From positions 1 to 47,393 of the forward strand of contig DAOUDG010000098.1 in assembly GCA_034431435.1 (NCBI GenBank): DNA of 47,393 nt, written 5' to 3'. The position numbers and the translations under genes were made by a program. Shown here one piece after another: positions 32,316 to 40,092 of the stretch. Source of the stretch: JAHCIE01 sp034431435 (GTDB lineage: Bacteria; Chloroflexota; Anaerolineae; Epilineales; JAHCIE01). The notes under the pieces are model-generated. The model was not told the origin of the DNA and did no database searches. It saw nothing but the letters and a program-made list of their open reading frames with translations. The number at the start of each line of letters is the position of its first letter. The stretch's first letter is position 1.

Positions 32316-33953
32316 ATGCACGATTTCGCCCGCACCGCCGCCGCCGTCGCGGCCACCCGTAGCCGCCTCCAGAAGGCTGCCCTGCTGGACGACTACTTTG
32401 CGGGGCTGGACGACGCCGACCTGAGTCGCGCCGCCCGCTACCTCAGCGGCCAGGCTTTCGCCCTCAACGACCAGCGCGTCCTGGGAGTCGGTTGGGCACA
32501 GGTCCGCGACGCCCTGCTGACCCTTGTCCCCACGCCGATGGACGAACTCTATACCCTCAGCGTTCGGCTCGCCGATCTCGGCGACATGGCGGGTGAGTTA
32601 TTCCACCGCCGACCTGATCCGCCACCGACCCTCACCCTGGCCGATGTCGCCACCCTGTTCGACGCGCTGGCCGCCGCGCGCGGCAGCAAGGCCCGCGTGC
32701 AGCTCCTGGTGGATGCGCTGGGCCGCGCCACGGCCGAGGAGGCGCGCTACCTGGTCAAGATCATCATGGGCGAGATGCGCATCGGGCTGAACGAGGGCCA
32801 GGTAGAAGATGCCCTCGCCAGGGCCTACGGTGTCACCGTCGCCGACGTGCAGCGCGCCAACATGCTCCTCGGCGATATTGGCGAGACGGCCGTTCTCGCC
32901 CGCCATGGGCGGCTCGCCGATGCCCGCATGCGCCTGTTCCACCCGCTCAAGTTCATGCTCGCCTCGCCCACCGCAAGCGCCGACGACATCGCCCGTCTGC
33001 TGCCGGACGGCTTTCGCATTGAAGACAAGTTCGACGGCGTGCGCGCCCAGGCGCACAAGCAGGGTGAGCGCCTGGCCATCTACTCGCGTACCCTGGACGA
33101 AGTGGCCCATCGTTACCCGGAACTGGACGCGCCGCTGCGCGCCTTGCCCGGCGCGTATATCCTCGATGGTGAGATTCTGGGCATGCGCGACGACCGTGCC
33201 ATCCCCTTCACCGAGTTCCAACCCCGCCTGGGCCGCAAGACAGTCGACGCCGATTTGCTCGCCAGCCTGCCCGTCGTCTTCATGGCCTTCGACATCCTCT
33301 ACCGCGACGGCGTTGTCCTCCTCGACCAGCCCCTCACCGAGCGCCGCCGCCAATTGGAAGACCTTCTCCGTCACGCCGGCGGCCCCGTGCGCCTGGCGGC
33401 CAGCGTACCCTTCGACCCTGACCCCACCACCCTGCGCGACCGCCTGGCCGCCGCCTTCGACGCGGCCCGCGAGCGTGGCAACGAGGGCCTGATGGTCAAG
33501 GACCCGGCCTCAGCCTACAAGCCGGGGCGGCGCGGCAAGGAATGGCTCAAGGTCAAGCAGCCCCTGGCGACCCTGGATGTCGTCGTGACGGGTGTGGAGT
33601 GGGGCAACGGCAAACGTCGCGCGGTGCTGTCCGACTACACCTTTGCCGTCCTCGACGACGAAGGTCGGTTCGTCGAGGTGGGCAAGGCCTATACCGGCCT
33701 CACCGATGCGGAGATCGCCGAGTTGACGGCCTGGTTCCAGGCCCACACCCTTCAGGACTTCGGCAAGTTTCGCCGTGTCGAGCCACACATCGTCCTCGAA
33801 GTCGCCTTCAATAACGTGCAGGCGTCGGATCGCCATCCCAGCGGCTACGCGCTGCGTTTCCCGCGCATCGTGCGCGTCCGTACCGACAAGCTGCCCGCTG
33901 ACATTGATAGTCTGGCAACCGTGCGCGCGCTGGCCGAACGCGAGGCGCCATGA
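32316..33953 (+). CDS. ATP-dependent DNA ligase (archaeal/LIG1-like)
   Basis: This 545-residue ligase has an N-terminal alpha-helical DNA-binding domain (about 1-210), a nucleotidyltransferase domain with the adenylated Lys238 in E-D-K-F-D-G-V-R (motif I), I-L-D-G-E-I (282-287), E-G-L-M-V-K-D (motif IV) and K-E-W-L-K-V-K (motif V), and a C-terminal OB-fold. It seals nicks using ATP, unlike the NAD-dependent LigA that is standard in bacteria. Its length fits the archaeal type. Neither a ligase-associated exonuclease nor an Lhr helicase gene is next to it. Instead a LON-domain gene overlaps its stop (ATGA). It is likely a DNA repair ligase. Confidence 0.96.
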   Translation: MHDFARTAAAVAATRSRLQKAALLDDYFAGLDDADLSRAARYLSGQAFALNDQRVLGVGWAQVRDALLTLVPTPMDELYTLSVRLADLGDMAGELFHRRPDPPPTLTLADVATLFDALAAARGSKARVQLLVDALGRATAEEARYLVKIIMGEMRIGLNEGQVEDALARAYGVTVADVQRANMLLGDIGETAVLARHGRLADARMRLFHPLKFMLASPTASADDIARLLPDGFRIEDKFDGVRAQAHKQGERLAIYSRTLDEVAHRYPELDAPLRALPGAYILDGEILGMRDDRAIPFTEFQPRLGRKTVDADLLASLPVVFMAFDILYRDGVVLLDQPLTERRRQLEDLLRHAGGPVRLAASVPFDPDPTTLRDRLAAAFDAARERGNEGLMVKDPASAYKPGRRGKEWLKVKQPLATLDVVVTGVEWGNGKRRAVLSDYTFAVLDDEGRFVEVGKAYTGLTDAEIAELTAWFQAHTLQDFGKFRRVEPHIVLEVAFNNVQASDRHPSGYALRFPRIVRVRTDKLPADIDSLATVRALAEREAP

Positions 33954-34594
33954 GTCTGCCCGCCGAAATCCCCCTCTTCCCGCTCAACGTCGTGTTGTTC
34001 CCCGGCATGCTGCTGCCGCTGCATATTTTCGAGCCGCGCTACCGGCGCATGCTGAACCTGTGTGTTGAGGAAGAGATTCCGTTCGGCCTCGTCCTCGCCA
34101 CCAACGACGAGCTGCCCCACCGTGTCGGGGTTGCCGCCCATATCCAGCAATTGGAACGGCTCGCCGATGGGCGCTCCAATATCATCACTCTCGGCCAGGA
34201 ACGCTTCCGCGTGACCGACTTCCGCCATGACTTCCCCTACCTGGTCGCCAGCGTCGAGGAATGGCCCTGTGCCGCCCGTCGCGGGCCACAATTGGCCGCC
34301 TACACGGCTGCCGTCCGCCAGGCCTTCAGCGTGTACCTCGATGCCTTACGCGGCGCTATCGGCCAGGATATCACCGTCGACGAGATGCCCGACGCGCCCG
34401 ATACCCTGGCCTATCTCATCGCCGTCGTGCTTCAGATCGGCCTCGAACAGAAGCAGGCGCTGCTCGAAGCGCCCACCCTCATCGACCTGTTGCGTCGAGA
34501 GCAGCGTCTCATGCACAGTGAGACAGCCATCCTGCGCTACATGGAACGCACCCGCCGCCTGGCCGACGACGCCGGCCCCATCGCCCCCAACTGA
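33950..34594 (+). CDS. LON substrate-binding domain protein
   Basis: This 214-residue protein corresponds to the N-terminal substrate-binding (LON/PUA-like) domain of Lon protease without the ATPase or protease parts. The start E-I-P-L-F-P-L-N-V-V-L-F-P-G-M-L-L-P-L is diagnostic, followed by I-F-E-P-R-Y and G-x-x-A-x-I. A helical bundle fills residues 110-205. Stand-alone LON-domain proteins are widespread, and their role is not settled; protein quality control or adaptor function is suggested. It is translationally coupled to the DNA ligase, which hints at a shared role in stress or repair. It is convergent with the deacetylase, seven bases apart. Confidence 0.93.
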   Translation: MSLPAEIPLFPLNVVLFPGMLLPLHIFEPRYRRMLNLCVEEEIPFGLVLATNDELPHRVGVAAHIQQLERLADGRSNIITLGQERFRVTDFRHDFPYLVASVEEWPCAARRGPQLAAYTAAVRQAFSVYLDALRGAIGQDITVDEMPDAPDTLAYLIAVVLQIGLEQKQALLEAPTLIDLLRREQRLMHSETAILRYMERTRRLADDAGPIAPN

Positions 34595-34601
34595 TCGTGA
34601 A

Positions 34602-35708
34602 TCAGCCCGGCCAACCCGGCGGCACGTCCCTCAACCCCCAGTAGTCCCACATCGCCTCGAACAGGCCCAGCAACGGCCGGGCCGCCGCCGCCAGGTCCGC
34701 GTCCTCAGGCGGGCGCTCGGTGTCGAACAAGGCCTGGTAGTCGGCCCTCGCCCACACGGGCAGCGCGCCCGACAACATCGCCGCCAGTATGCCCCACACC
34801 CGCGCCACCGTCTGTGGGTTGTAGCCCCCACCGCCGAGAAACAGCAGCCGCCCGCCACACACCAGATGCGCCATGCGGTGCAGGCGCTGGATCAGGTGGA
34901 CGTAGCTGTCGGTGGTCAGTCGCAGGCCCACCAACGGATCACTGACGTGGGTATCCGCGCCAAACTGGACGATGATGAACTGGGGACGATATTGGTGCAC
35001 GAGGGGCGGCACGAAGCGGTCAAAGATGGCCTGGTATATCGAATCTCCCACGCGGCGCGGCACGGGGAGGTTGATGTTGCACAGGTAGCCTTTGCCCGCG
35101 CCGCGTTCCTCGGTACTGCCTGTGCCCGGGTAGAATCGCCCATCGTACTGGTGCAGCGACACCTTGAGGAGCGCCTCGTCGTAGAGCAGCGCCTGCGTAC
35201 CGTCGCCGTGGTGGCCGTCCACGTCGATGATGGCGATACGCTCCAGGCCAAACTCGCGCTGTAGCATGCGCGCGGCGATAACAATGTCGTTGAAGATGCA
35301 GAAGCCACTGGCGCGGTCCGCCTGGGCATGGTGCAGCCCACCCGCCGGGTTGAAGGCGTGGCTCACCTCGCCACGCATGATGGCCCGCGCGCCCGCCAGC
35401 GTGCCACCCACGGCCAGCGCCGCCCGGCGATACATGCCCCGCCAGGCGGGCGTGTCGCGCCCGTCCAGGGCGCCCTCGCCGCGCGCGTCAGCCTCCCGCA
35501 CGCGTGCGATGTAGTCGGGGGTGTGGACCAGCCGCAGTTCATCCTCGCTGGCCTCGACGGGGGTCAGCCGGCGCAGGCCGCCCTGGAACAGGCCCAGCGA
35601 CTCGATCAGATCATAGGCCAGTCCATAGCGGGCCCAGGAGGTCGTCAAGGGGGAGAAGCCGCGGCCGCGATAGATATCGTGGAAGACCAGGGCCGCCGCG
35701 CGCGTCAA
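34602..35708 (-). CDS. Histone-deacetylase-family amidohydrolase (AcuC-like)
   Basis: This 368-residue zinc-dependent deacetylase has catalytic His126/His127 in G-G-L-H-H-A. The metal/charge-relay segment D-V-D-G-H-H-G-D-G (162-170) supplies metal-ligand candidates Asp164 and His166. Q-F-G-A-D-T-H contributes the remaining Asp, and the G-G-G-G-Y-N-P loop carries the transition-state Tyr. Bacterial relatives include AcuC, which deacetylates acetyl-CoA synthetase, and acetylpolyamine amidohydrolases. The start is TTG 35708, which overlaps the stop of the staygreen-like gene (TTGA) and has GAGGA nine bases upstream. Substrate could be acetyl-lysine or an acetylated small amine. Confidence 0.93.
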   Translation of the reverse strand: MTRAAALVFHDIYRGRGFSPLTTSWARYGLAYDLIESLGLFQGGLRRLTPVEASEDELRLVHTPDYIARVREADARGEGALDGRDTPAWRGMYRRAALAVGGTLAGARAIMRGEVSHAFNPAGGLHHAQADRASGFCIFNDIVIAARMLQREFGLERIAIIDVDGHHGDGTQALLYDEALLKVSLHQYDGRFYPGTGSTEERGAGKGYLCNINLPVPRRVGDSIYQAIFDRFVPPLVHQYRPQFIIVQFGADTHVSDPLVGLRLTTDSYVHLIQRLHRMAHLVCGGRLLFLGGGGYNPQTVARVWGILAAMLSGALPVWARADYQALFDTERPPEDADLAAAARPLLGLFEAMWDYWGLRDVPPGWPG

Positions 35709-36193
35709 GGGGTGTCTTCCTCATCGAGGGCATACTCGCCCAGCCAGCCGTAGGCCGCGATGCGGTCTAGCTCCTGCTCCTGCGCGTGGAAATGCACCAG
35801 CACTCGGGCGCGATTGTATTCAGGGTGGCGGCGATAGAAGTCGCGATCCGCCCAATGAATCGCGCTCAGCGCGATAGGCAGGGCCGCCTCGAAGATTTGG
35901 GCGCGCCAGGTGGGGTCAGAGAAAGGCGGCGCAACCTTCACACCGCTGACGTGACAGTAGACGTGCAATTGAGGCCGCCCTTCCTCGTCGCGCCCTAGCT
36001 CGGCCGTCAACTCGTCGCGCACCATCTGCGTGCGCGGGCTGAACAACGCAGCATAGTCGAAGACATCACCGACTGCCACCGCGACGGAGCCTGCCGCGCC
36101 AGCCTGGGTCAGCGTATACCGCCTCGGAGTCACGTCAGGATTGTGTTGCGCTGCGCCGATAAAGGTGACGAAGGTACGGGGGAACTCCTGCAT
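35705..36193 (-). CDS. Staygreen (SGR, Mg-dechelatase) family homologue
   Basis: This 162-residue protein matches the staygreen domain, known from plants as the enzyme that removes Mg from chlorophyll a and also reported from Anaerolineae. The landmarks are R-R-Y-T-L-T (24-29), L-H-V-Y-C-H-V-S-G (76-84), I-F-E-A-A-L-P-I-A-L-S-A-I-H (100-113), H-P-E-Y (123-126), L-V-H-F-H-A (132-137) and Y-G-W-L (148-151). The usual T-H-x-D after Y-T-L is T-Q-A-G here (Gln30, Gly32), so two residues thought essential are gone, while Asp60 remains. No signal peptide is seen. The start ATG 36193 is leaderless, six bases after a TATACT. It is translationally coupled to the deacetylase. No chlorophyll biosynthesis genes are in the window. 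Confidence 0.8.
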   Translation of the reverse strand: MQEFPRTFVTFIGAAQHNPDVTPRRYTLTQAGAAGSVAVAVGDVFDYAALFSPRTQMVRDELTAELGRDEEGRPQLHVYCHVSGVKVAPPFSDPTWRAQIFEAALPIALSAIHWADRDFYRRHPEYNRARVLVHFHAQEQELDRIAAYGWLGEYALDEEDTP

Positions 36194-36199
36194 ACCGCT

Positions 36200-36228
36200 A
36201 GTATAGCAGGGGGCGACACCCCACGCAA
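36200..36228 (-). promoter_or_regulatory. Leaderless extended -10 promoter of the staygreen-like gene
   Basis: On the minus strand TTGCGT (36223-36228), 17 bases, then TGC-TATACT (-10 at 36200-36205). The -10 ends six bases before ATG 36193. No Shine-Dalgarno is seen. Confidence 0.6.
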
Positions 36229-36317
36229 CCACATGCCGGCGCGGCTGCCAGCCGTCAGGGTAGCCGTCCCTCCACCCGCCAGCCACGCACCTTCACCGCG
36301 CTACCTGTCGGGTGGTC

Positions 36318-36323
36318 TATAAT
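36318..36323 (+). promoter_or_regulatory. -10 element for glutamate dehydrogenase
   Basis: A perfect TATAAT lies 75 bases before ATG 36399. The -35 region has no good match. The leader would contain the hairpin at 36359-36376. Confidence 0.5.
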
Positions 36324-36358
36324 GATAGTGGGACATCCCGACGTGCCCCGCTATTAGC

Positions 36359-36376
36359 CTGCCCACGGCTGGGCAG
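36359..36376 (+). promoter_or_regulatory. Leader hairpin before gdhA
   Basis: CTGCCCA (36359-36365) pairs with TGGGCAG (36370-36376) around a CGGC loop, ending 13 bases before the AAGGAGG ribosome-binding site. It may affect message stability or translation. Confidence 0.4.
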
Positions 36377-36398
36377 CCGCGTGCTCAAGGAGGAGCAC

Positions 36399-37667
36399 AT
36401 GCTACGTGAGACAACCCTGGAACATGCCATCAACCCCTGGAACGTGGCCCGTGAGCAGTTCGACCGCGCCGCCGCCTACCTCGACATCAAGGCCGGCGTC
36501 CGCGAGATGCTCCGCAACACCAAGCGCGAGCTGACCGTCAACTTCCCCGTCGAGATGGATGACGGCTCCGTCCGCATCTTCACCGGCTATCGCGTCCATC
36601 ACAATACGGTGCTGGGTCCCAGCAAGGGCGGCATTCGCTATCATACCGACGTCACGATGGACGAGGTGCGCGCGCTGGCCATGTGGATGACCTGGAAGTG
36701 CGCCACGGTCGGCATCCCCTATGGCGGCGCTAAGGGCGGCGTCATCGTCGACCCCAAGACTCTCTCCAGGCGAGAACTCGAGCGCCTGACACGTCGCTAC
36801 GCCAGTGAGATCAGCATCCTGATGAGTCCGGAGGGCGACATCCCCGCCCCCGACGTCAACACCAACGCCCAGATCATGGCCTGGATCATGGACACCTACT
36901 CCATGCATCGCGGCTATTCGGTGCCCGCCGTCGTGACGGGCAAGCCACTGGAGATTGGCGGCTCCCTCGGCCGCGCCGACGCCACCGGCCGCGGTGTCAT
37001 GGTCACCACCCTCGAAGCCCTGCAAGTGATGGAAATCCCGGTCCACGACGCCGAAGTCGTGGTCCAGGGGTTCGGCAATGTCGGTAGTGCGTCGGCCCGC
37101 CTCATGCACGATGCCGGCGCGCGCATCATCGCCGTGGGCGATGTCTTCGGCGCTATCTATAATCGCTACGGCCTCGACATGCCCGCCCTGGTGGCTCACG
37201 TGCAGGCCACCGGCAGCGTCGTCGGCTTCCCAGAGGCGGAGCCAATCGACAATGCAGCGCTGCTGGAGCTGGAATGCGACGTGCTCATCCCGGCCGCTCT
37301 CGAAGGCCAGATCACACGCGCCAACGCCGACCGCATCCACGCCCGCATCATCGCCGAGGGCGCTAACGGCCCCACCACCCCCGACGCCGACGATATCCTG
37401 CGCGAGCGGGGAATCTTCATCATCCCCGACATCCTGTGCAACGCGGGCGGCGTCACCGTCTCCTACTTCGAGTGGGTCCAGGACTTGCAGCAATTCTTCT
37501 GGAACGACGACGAGATCGACAAGCGTCTCGGCCAGATCATGACTCGCAGCTTCCGCGACGTGCTCGGCGTCATGCGCGACAAGCGTGTTGACATGCGCAC
37601 CGCCGCCTACATCCGCGCCATCGACCGCGTCGCCAAAGCGACGCTGATTCGGGGCATTTACCCGTAA
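36399..37667 (+). CDS. gdhA: Glutamate dehydrogenase (Glu/Leu/Phe/Val family)
   Basis: This 422-residue hexameric-type enzyme oxidatively deaminates glutamate to 2-oxoglutarate, or runs in reverse. Substrate-site motifs G-P-S-K-G-G-I-R-Y-H and P-Y-G-G-A-K-G-G-V are intact, with the catalytic Lys in the second, and the dinucleotide fold carries G-F-G-N-V-G-S. The acidic residue near V-G-D-V-F-G-A fits NAD use, but cofactor choice is not certain. ATG 36399 has AAGGAGG five bases upstream; a longer in-frame extension crosses the promoter and is rejected. Length is typical of the 420-residue bacterial/archaeal class. A 13-bp inverted repeat follows the stop. Confidence 0.97.
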   Translation: MLRETTLEHAINPWNVAREQFDRAAAYLDIKAGVREMLRNTKRELTVNFPVEMDDGSVRIFTGYRVHHNTVLGPSKGGIRYHTDVTMDEVRALAMWMTWKCATVGIPYGGAKGGVIVDPKTLSRRELERLTRRYASEISILMSPEGDIPAPDVNTNAQIMAWIMDTYSMHRGYSVPAVVTGKPLEIGGSLGRADATGRGVMVTTLEALQVMEIPVHDAEVVVQGFGNVGSASARLMHDAGARIIAVGDVFGAIYNRYGLDMPALVAHVQATGSVVGFPEAEPIDNAALLELECDVLIPAALEGQITRANADRIHARIIAEGANGPTTPDADDILRERGIFIIPDILCNAGGVTVSYFEWVQDLQQFFWNDDEIDKRLGQIMTRSFRDVLGVMRDKRVDMRTAAYIRAIDRVAKATLIRGIYP

Positions 37668-37688
37668 GCCGCGTGAAACGCAATGCGC

Positions 37689-37726
37689 GATGCGTGAGAA
37701 CAGATCGCTGCACGTTCTCACGCATC
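37689..37726. terminator. Perfect 13-bp inverted repeat after gdhA
   Basis: GATGCGTGAGAAC (37689-37701) and GTTCTCACGCATC (37714-37726) are exact reverse complements around 12 bases. It may end the gdhA transcript, but has no T-run. A second, unrelated long hairpin follows the next gene. Confidence 0.55.
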
Positions 37727-37788
37727 ACGCCCGTCGAACGCGCCAAACCCTGGTAACGTACGATCCGTTTCACGACCGGAGGCTCCTG

Positions 37789-38937
37789 ATGGACACCCTC
37801 ACCCGTGACGATCTGAAGTACCTGGCCGAAACCGAAAACGGCTGGCACGTCTCCCTGTTCATGCCGGCCTATCCAGCCGGCGCCGACACAGCGCAAAACC
37901 CGATTCGCTTCCACAACCTGCTGCGCGAGGCAGAGGATCGCCTGCTGGCGCTGGGCATGCGCGCCGCTGAAGTGCGGGACTTGCTCGCCCCCGCCGTGCG
38001 CCTGCTGAAGGACACCGCCTTTTGGCAGGACCAGGCGGGCGGCCTGGCGATGTACCTGGCCTACGAGCAGTTCCGCGTTTACCGCGTTCCCATCGCTCTG
38101 GATGAGCGCGTCGTTGTCAGCCACCGCTTTGCGGTATCGCCCCTCCTGCCTCTGCTCGACAGCGCGGTCAGCTACTACGTCCTGGCCCTCGACCAGCAGG
38201 GCGCGCACCTCTACCACTGCACCCCCAATACATGTCAACCGATCGATCTACCCGGCGCCCCGCATGGCCTTGAGGAGACGCTCCCCTTCGGCAGTCTCGA
38301 ACGGCGCGAACATTCCTACGCCGTGGCAACAGGCGGCGGACGCGGGACCAGCCTGTACTACGGCGTCGGCTCGCGGCTCGACGAAGCCAAGACCCAGTTG
38401 GAGCGCTACTGCCGCGCCATCGATCGCGCGGTCCAGATGCGGCTAGGCAGCGAGCAGGCCCCCCTCGTCCTGGCCGGGGTCGAGTCGCTGCTTGCCGTCT
38501 ATCGCGGCGTCAGCGACTATCCGCACCTCACCGCCCGGAACGTCGTCGGCGCTGTGAAGGCCAGCCCGCCCGCCGACCTCCACGCCCAGTCTTGGCCGCT
38601 GGTAGAACCGGTCTTCCTGCAAGCCTGCGACGCAGCCATGGCGTGCTACGAGCGCCTCCTCGGCACAGGACTGGCCGCCCAAGACCTCAGCGACATCGTG
38701 CCCGCCGCCGCCCTCGGCCGGGTAGACACCCTCTTCCTGGCGCGCGGTAGCGAGCAATGGGGCCGCTACGAGCCGGTCCTCCAGCAGGTGACGCTGCATG
38801 AGAGCCGCGACAGCGACGACATTGACCTGGTCGAGATGGTCGCCGTGCAAACGTTGCTCCACGACGGCGCGCTGTACGTCGTGTCCCCGGACCGTCTTGG
38901 CGCGAGCGCCCCTGTCGCCGCCATCTATCGCTATTGA
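37789..38937 (+). CDS. baeRF family protein (bacterial eRF1-like)
   Basis: This 382-residue protein resembles the bacterial archaeo-eukaryotic release factor (baeRF) families. The N terminus (T-R-D-D-L-K-Y-L-A-E, then V-S-L-F-M-P) and the central eRF1-domain-2-like segment (V-S-Y-Y-V-L-A-L-D-Q-Q-G-A-H-L-Y) are characteristic. The C-terminal third has an eL30-like V-D-T-L-F-L-A-R and ends with D-G-A-L-Y-V-V near the terminus. Such proteins are proposed to act on ribosomes, possibly in rescue or under stress. GGAGG six bases before ATG 37789 sets the start. It lies between gdhA and two universal stress protein genes and is framed by hairpins on both sides. Confidence 0.8.
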   Translation: MDTLTRDDLKYLAETENGWHVSLFMPAYPAGADTAQNPIRFHNLLREAEDRLLALGMRAAEVRDLLAPAVRLLKDTAFWQDQAGGLAMYLAYEQFRVYRVPIALDERVVVSHRFAVSPLLPLLDSAVSYYVLALDQQGAHLYHCTPNTCQPIDLPGAPHGLEETLPFGSLERREHSYAVATGGGRGTSLYYGVGSRLDEAKTQLERYCRAIDRAVQMRLGSEQAPLVLAGVESLLAVYRGVSDYPHLTARNVVGAVKASPPADLHAQSWPLVEPVFLQACDAAMACYERLLGTGLAAQDLSDIVPAAALGRVDTLFLARGSEQWGRYEPVLQQVTLHESRDSDDIDLVEMVAVQTLLHDGALYVVSPDRLGASAPVAAIYRY

Positions 38938-38944
38938 TGTTGAA

Positions 38945-39005
38945 GGCTGGAAGGTTGAGGGTTCACGGCCCGCTGACAACGGACACGCCCTCCAACCTTC
39001 CAGCC
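38945..39005. terminator. Long inverted repeat after the baeRF gene
   Basis: GGCTGGAAGGTTG (38945-38957) pairs with CAACCTTCCAGCC (38993-39005), and the stem continues with GGG/CCC past a one-base bulge. It sits between the baeRF stop and the stress-protein ribosome-binding site, so it could end the first transcript or shape the leader of the second. Confidence 0.55.
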
Positions 39006-39033
39006 GCAACGCGCACCCCTTCGGAGGGTCAAT

Positions 39034-39930
39034 ATGCTCAGGACGATTCTTGTACCCCTGGACGGATCAGCCCTCGGCGAGTACGCCCTCCCAACCGCGA
39101 CCGATCTCGCCCAGCGCAGCGGCGCCCAATTGCTACTGGTACGCGCCGCCCGGCGCGACGCCGAGGAGGCCGCCGCCTACCTCGACCAGCTGCCCGCCGA
39201 GGCCTTCGGCCTGCCGACCGCGCAAGCAGAGGGTGACAGCCCCGCGTCGTCTCGCCTCCCGACGTGCCTTCGCCACGTCGCCCCAGGCGACCCCGCCGAG
39301 GTGATTCTGGCCGCCGCCCGCGACCATGCCGCCGACCTCATTGTTATGACAACCCACGGACGCGGTGGCCTGCGCCACTTGTTACTCGGCTCTGTGGCCG
39401 AGAAGGTCATCGCGACCAGTCCCATCCCCGTGTGGGTCGTGCGCGCCTCCCATGCCAGCCTGCCGTCGGTGGTCGATATGCCCGTGGAGATTCTTGTCCC
39501 ACTCGACGGTTCGCCTTTCGCCGAGGCTGCCCTGCCGGTGGCCCGCGAACTGGCCAGCGTTCTCGGCGCCGGCATCCTGCTTGTCCACGCCGTCGAGCCG
39601 GCAAGCCTTGCCGACGACCTCCTGCTCACCCAGCCTATCATCCCACCGGAGACTGCCCTCCTCGACGCCAGCGAGGCGCGCACCTACCTGGGCGACTGGG
39701 TGGAACGCCTCCGGCTTGAGGGTCGCCCCGCTCGTCTCGTCGTCGACGACGGGGCCGCCCGCGACGTTCTCCTGCGCGAGAGCGCGACGCCTGGTATCCG
39801 CCTGGTTGTCATGGCCACCCATGGACGGACCGGCCTGCGTCAGACTCTATTCGGCAGCGTCGCCCACGACACCCTGCGCCACGGGACGCTGCCCGTGGTC
39901 CTTGTTCGTCCGACCGCCATCAACCCTTGA
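39034..39930 (+). CDS. Tandem universal stress protein (UspA fold)
   Basis: This 298-residue protein has two USP domains (about 1-140 and 150-298). Each opens with I-L-V-P-L-D-G-S and ends with a nucleotide loop: T-H-G-R-G-G-L-R-H-L-L-L-G-S (first) and T-H-G-R-T-G-L-R-Q-T-L-F-G-S (second). In both, the first Gly of the G-x2-G-x9-G-S ATP motif is replaced (M-T-T-H-G, M-A-T-H-G), so binding may be altered. It is cytoplasmic. GGAGGG precedes ATG 39034. A second, separately transcribed tandem USP follows after 162 bases. Confidence 0.94.
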   Translation: MLRTILVPLDGSALGEYALPTATDLAQRSGAQLLLVRAARRDAEEAAAYLDQLPAEAFGLPTAQAEGDSPASSRLPTCLRHVAPGDPAEVILAAARDHAADLIVMTTHGRGGLRHLLLGSVAEKVIATSPIPVWVVRASHASLPSVVDMPVEILVPLDGSPFAEAALPVARELASVLGAGILLVHAVEPASLADDLLLTQPIIPPETALLDASEARTYLGDWVERLRLEGRPARLVVDDGAARDVLLRESATPGIRLVVMATHGRTGLRQTLFGSVAHDTLRHGTLPVVLVRPTAINP

Positions 39931-40011
39931 CAGGAGCCGCGCGTGACCGCCAGCCCGTGAACGTCCCTCCTATCCCGGTAGCCCCATCTTAACGACGCGC
40001 TTACCGAAGGC

Positions 40012-40020
40012 TGGTATACT
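40012..40020 (+). promoter_or_regulatory. Extended -10 promoter of the second USP gene
   Basis: TGG-TATACT (40012-40020) lies 72 bases before ATG 40093. The leader carries a GC-rich stretch and a GAGAGGAAG ribosome-binding region. Confidence 0.5.
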
Positions 40021-40092
40021 ATCAGCGCAGGCGGCAGCGGCCCCCGGCCCGCTGCCCGGCGGCATGCGTTCTCTGACAGAGAGGAAGACACC

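Noticed and set aside
36402..37721. Long open frame antisense to glutamate dehydrogenase
   Set aside because: It is a mirror of a G+C-rich coding frame with no ribosome-binding site and Asp/His/Val-heavy composition. The sense strand encodes an unmistakable enzyme.
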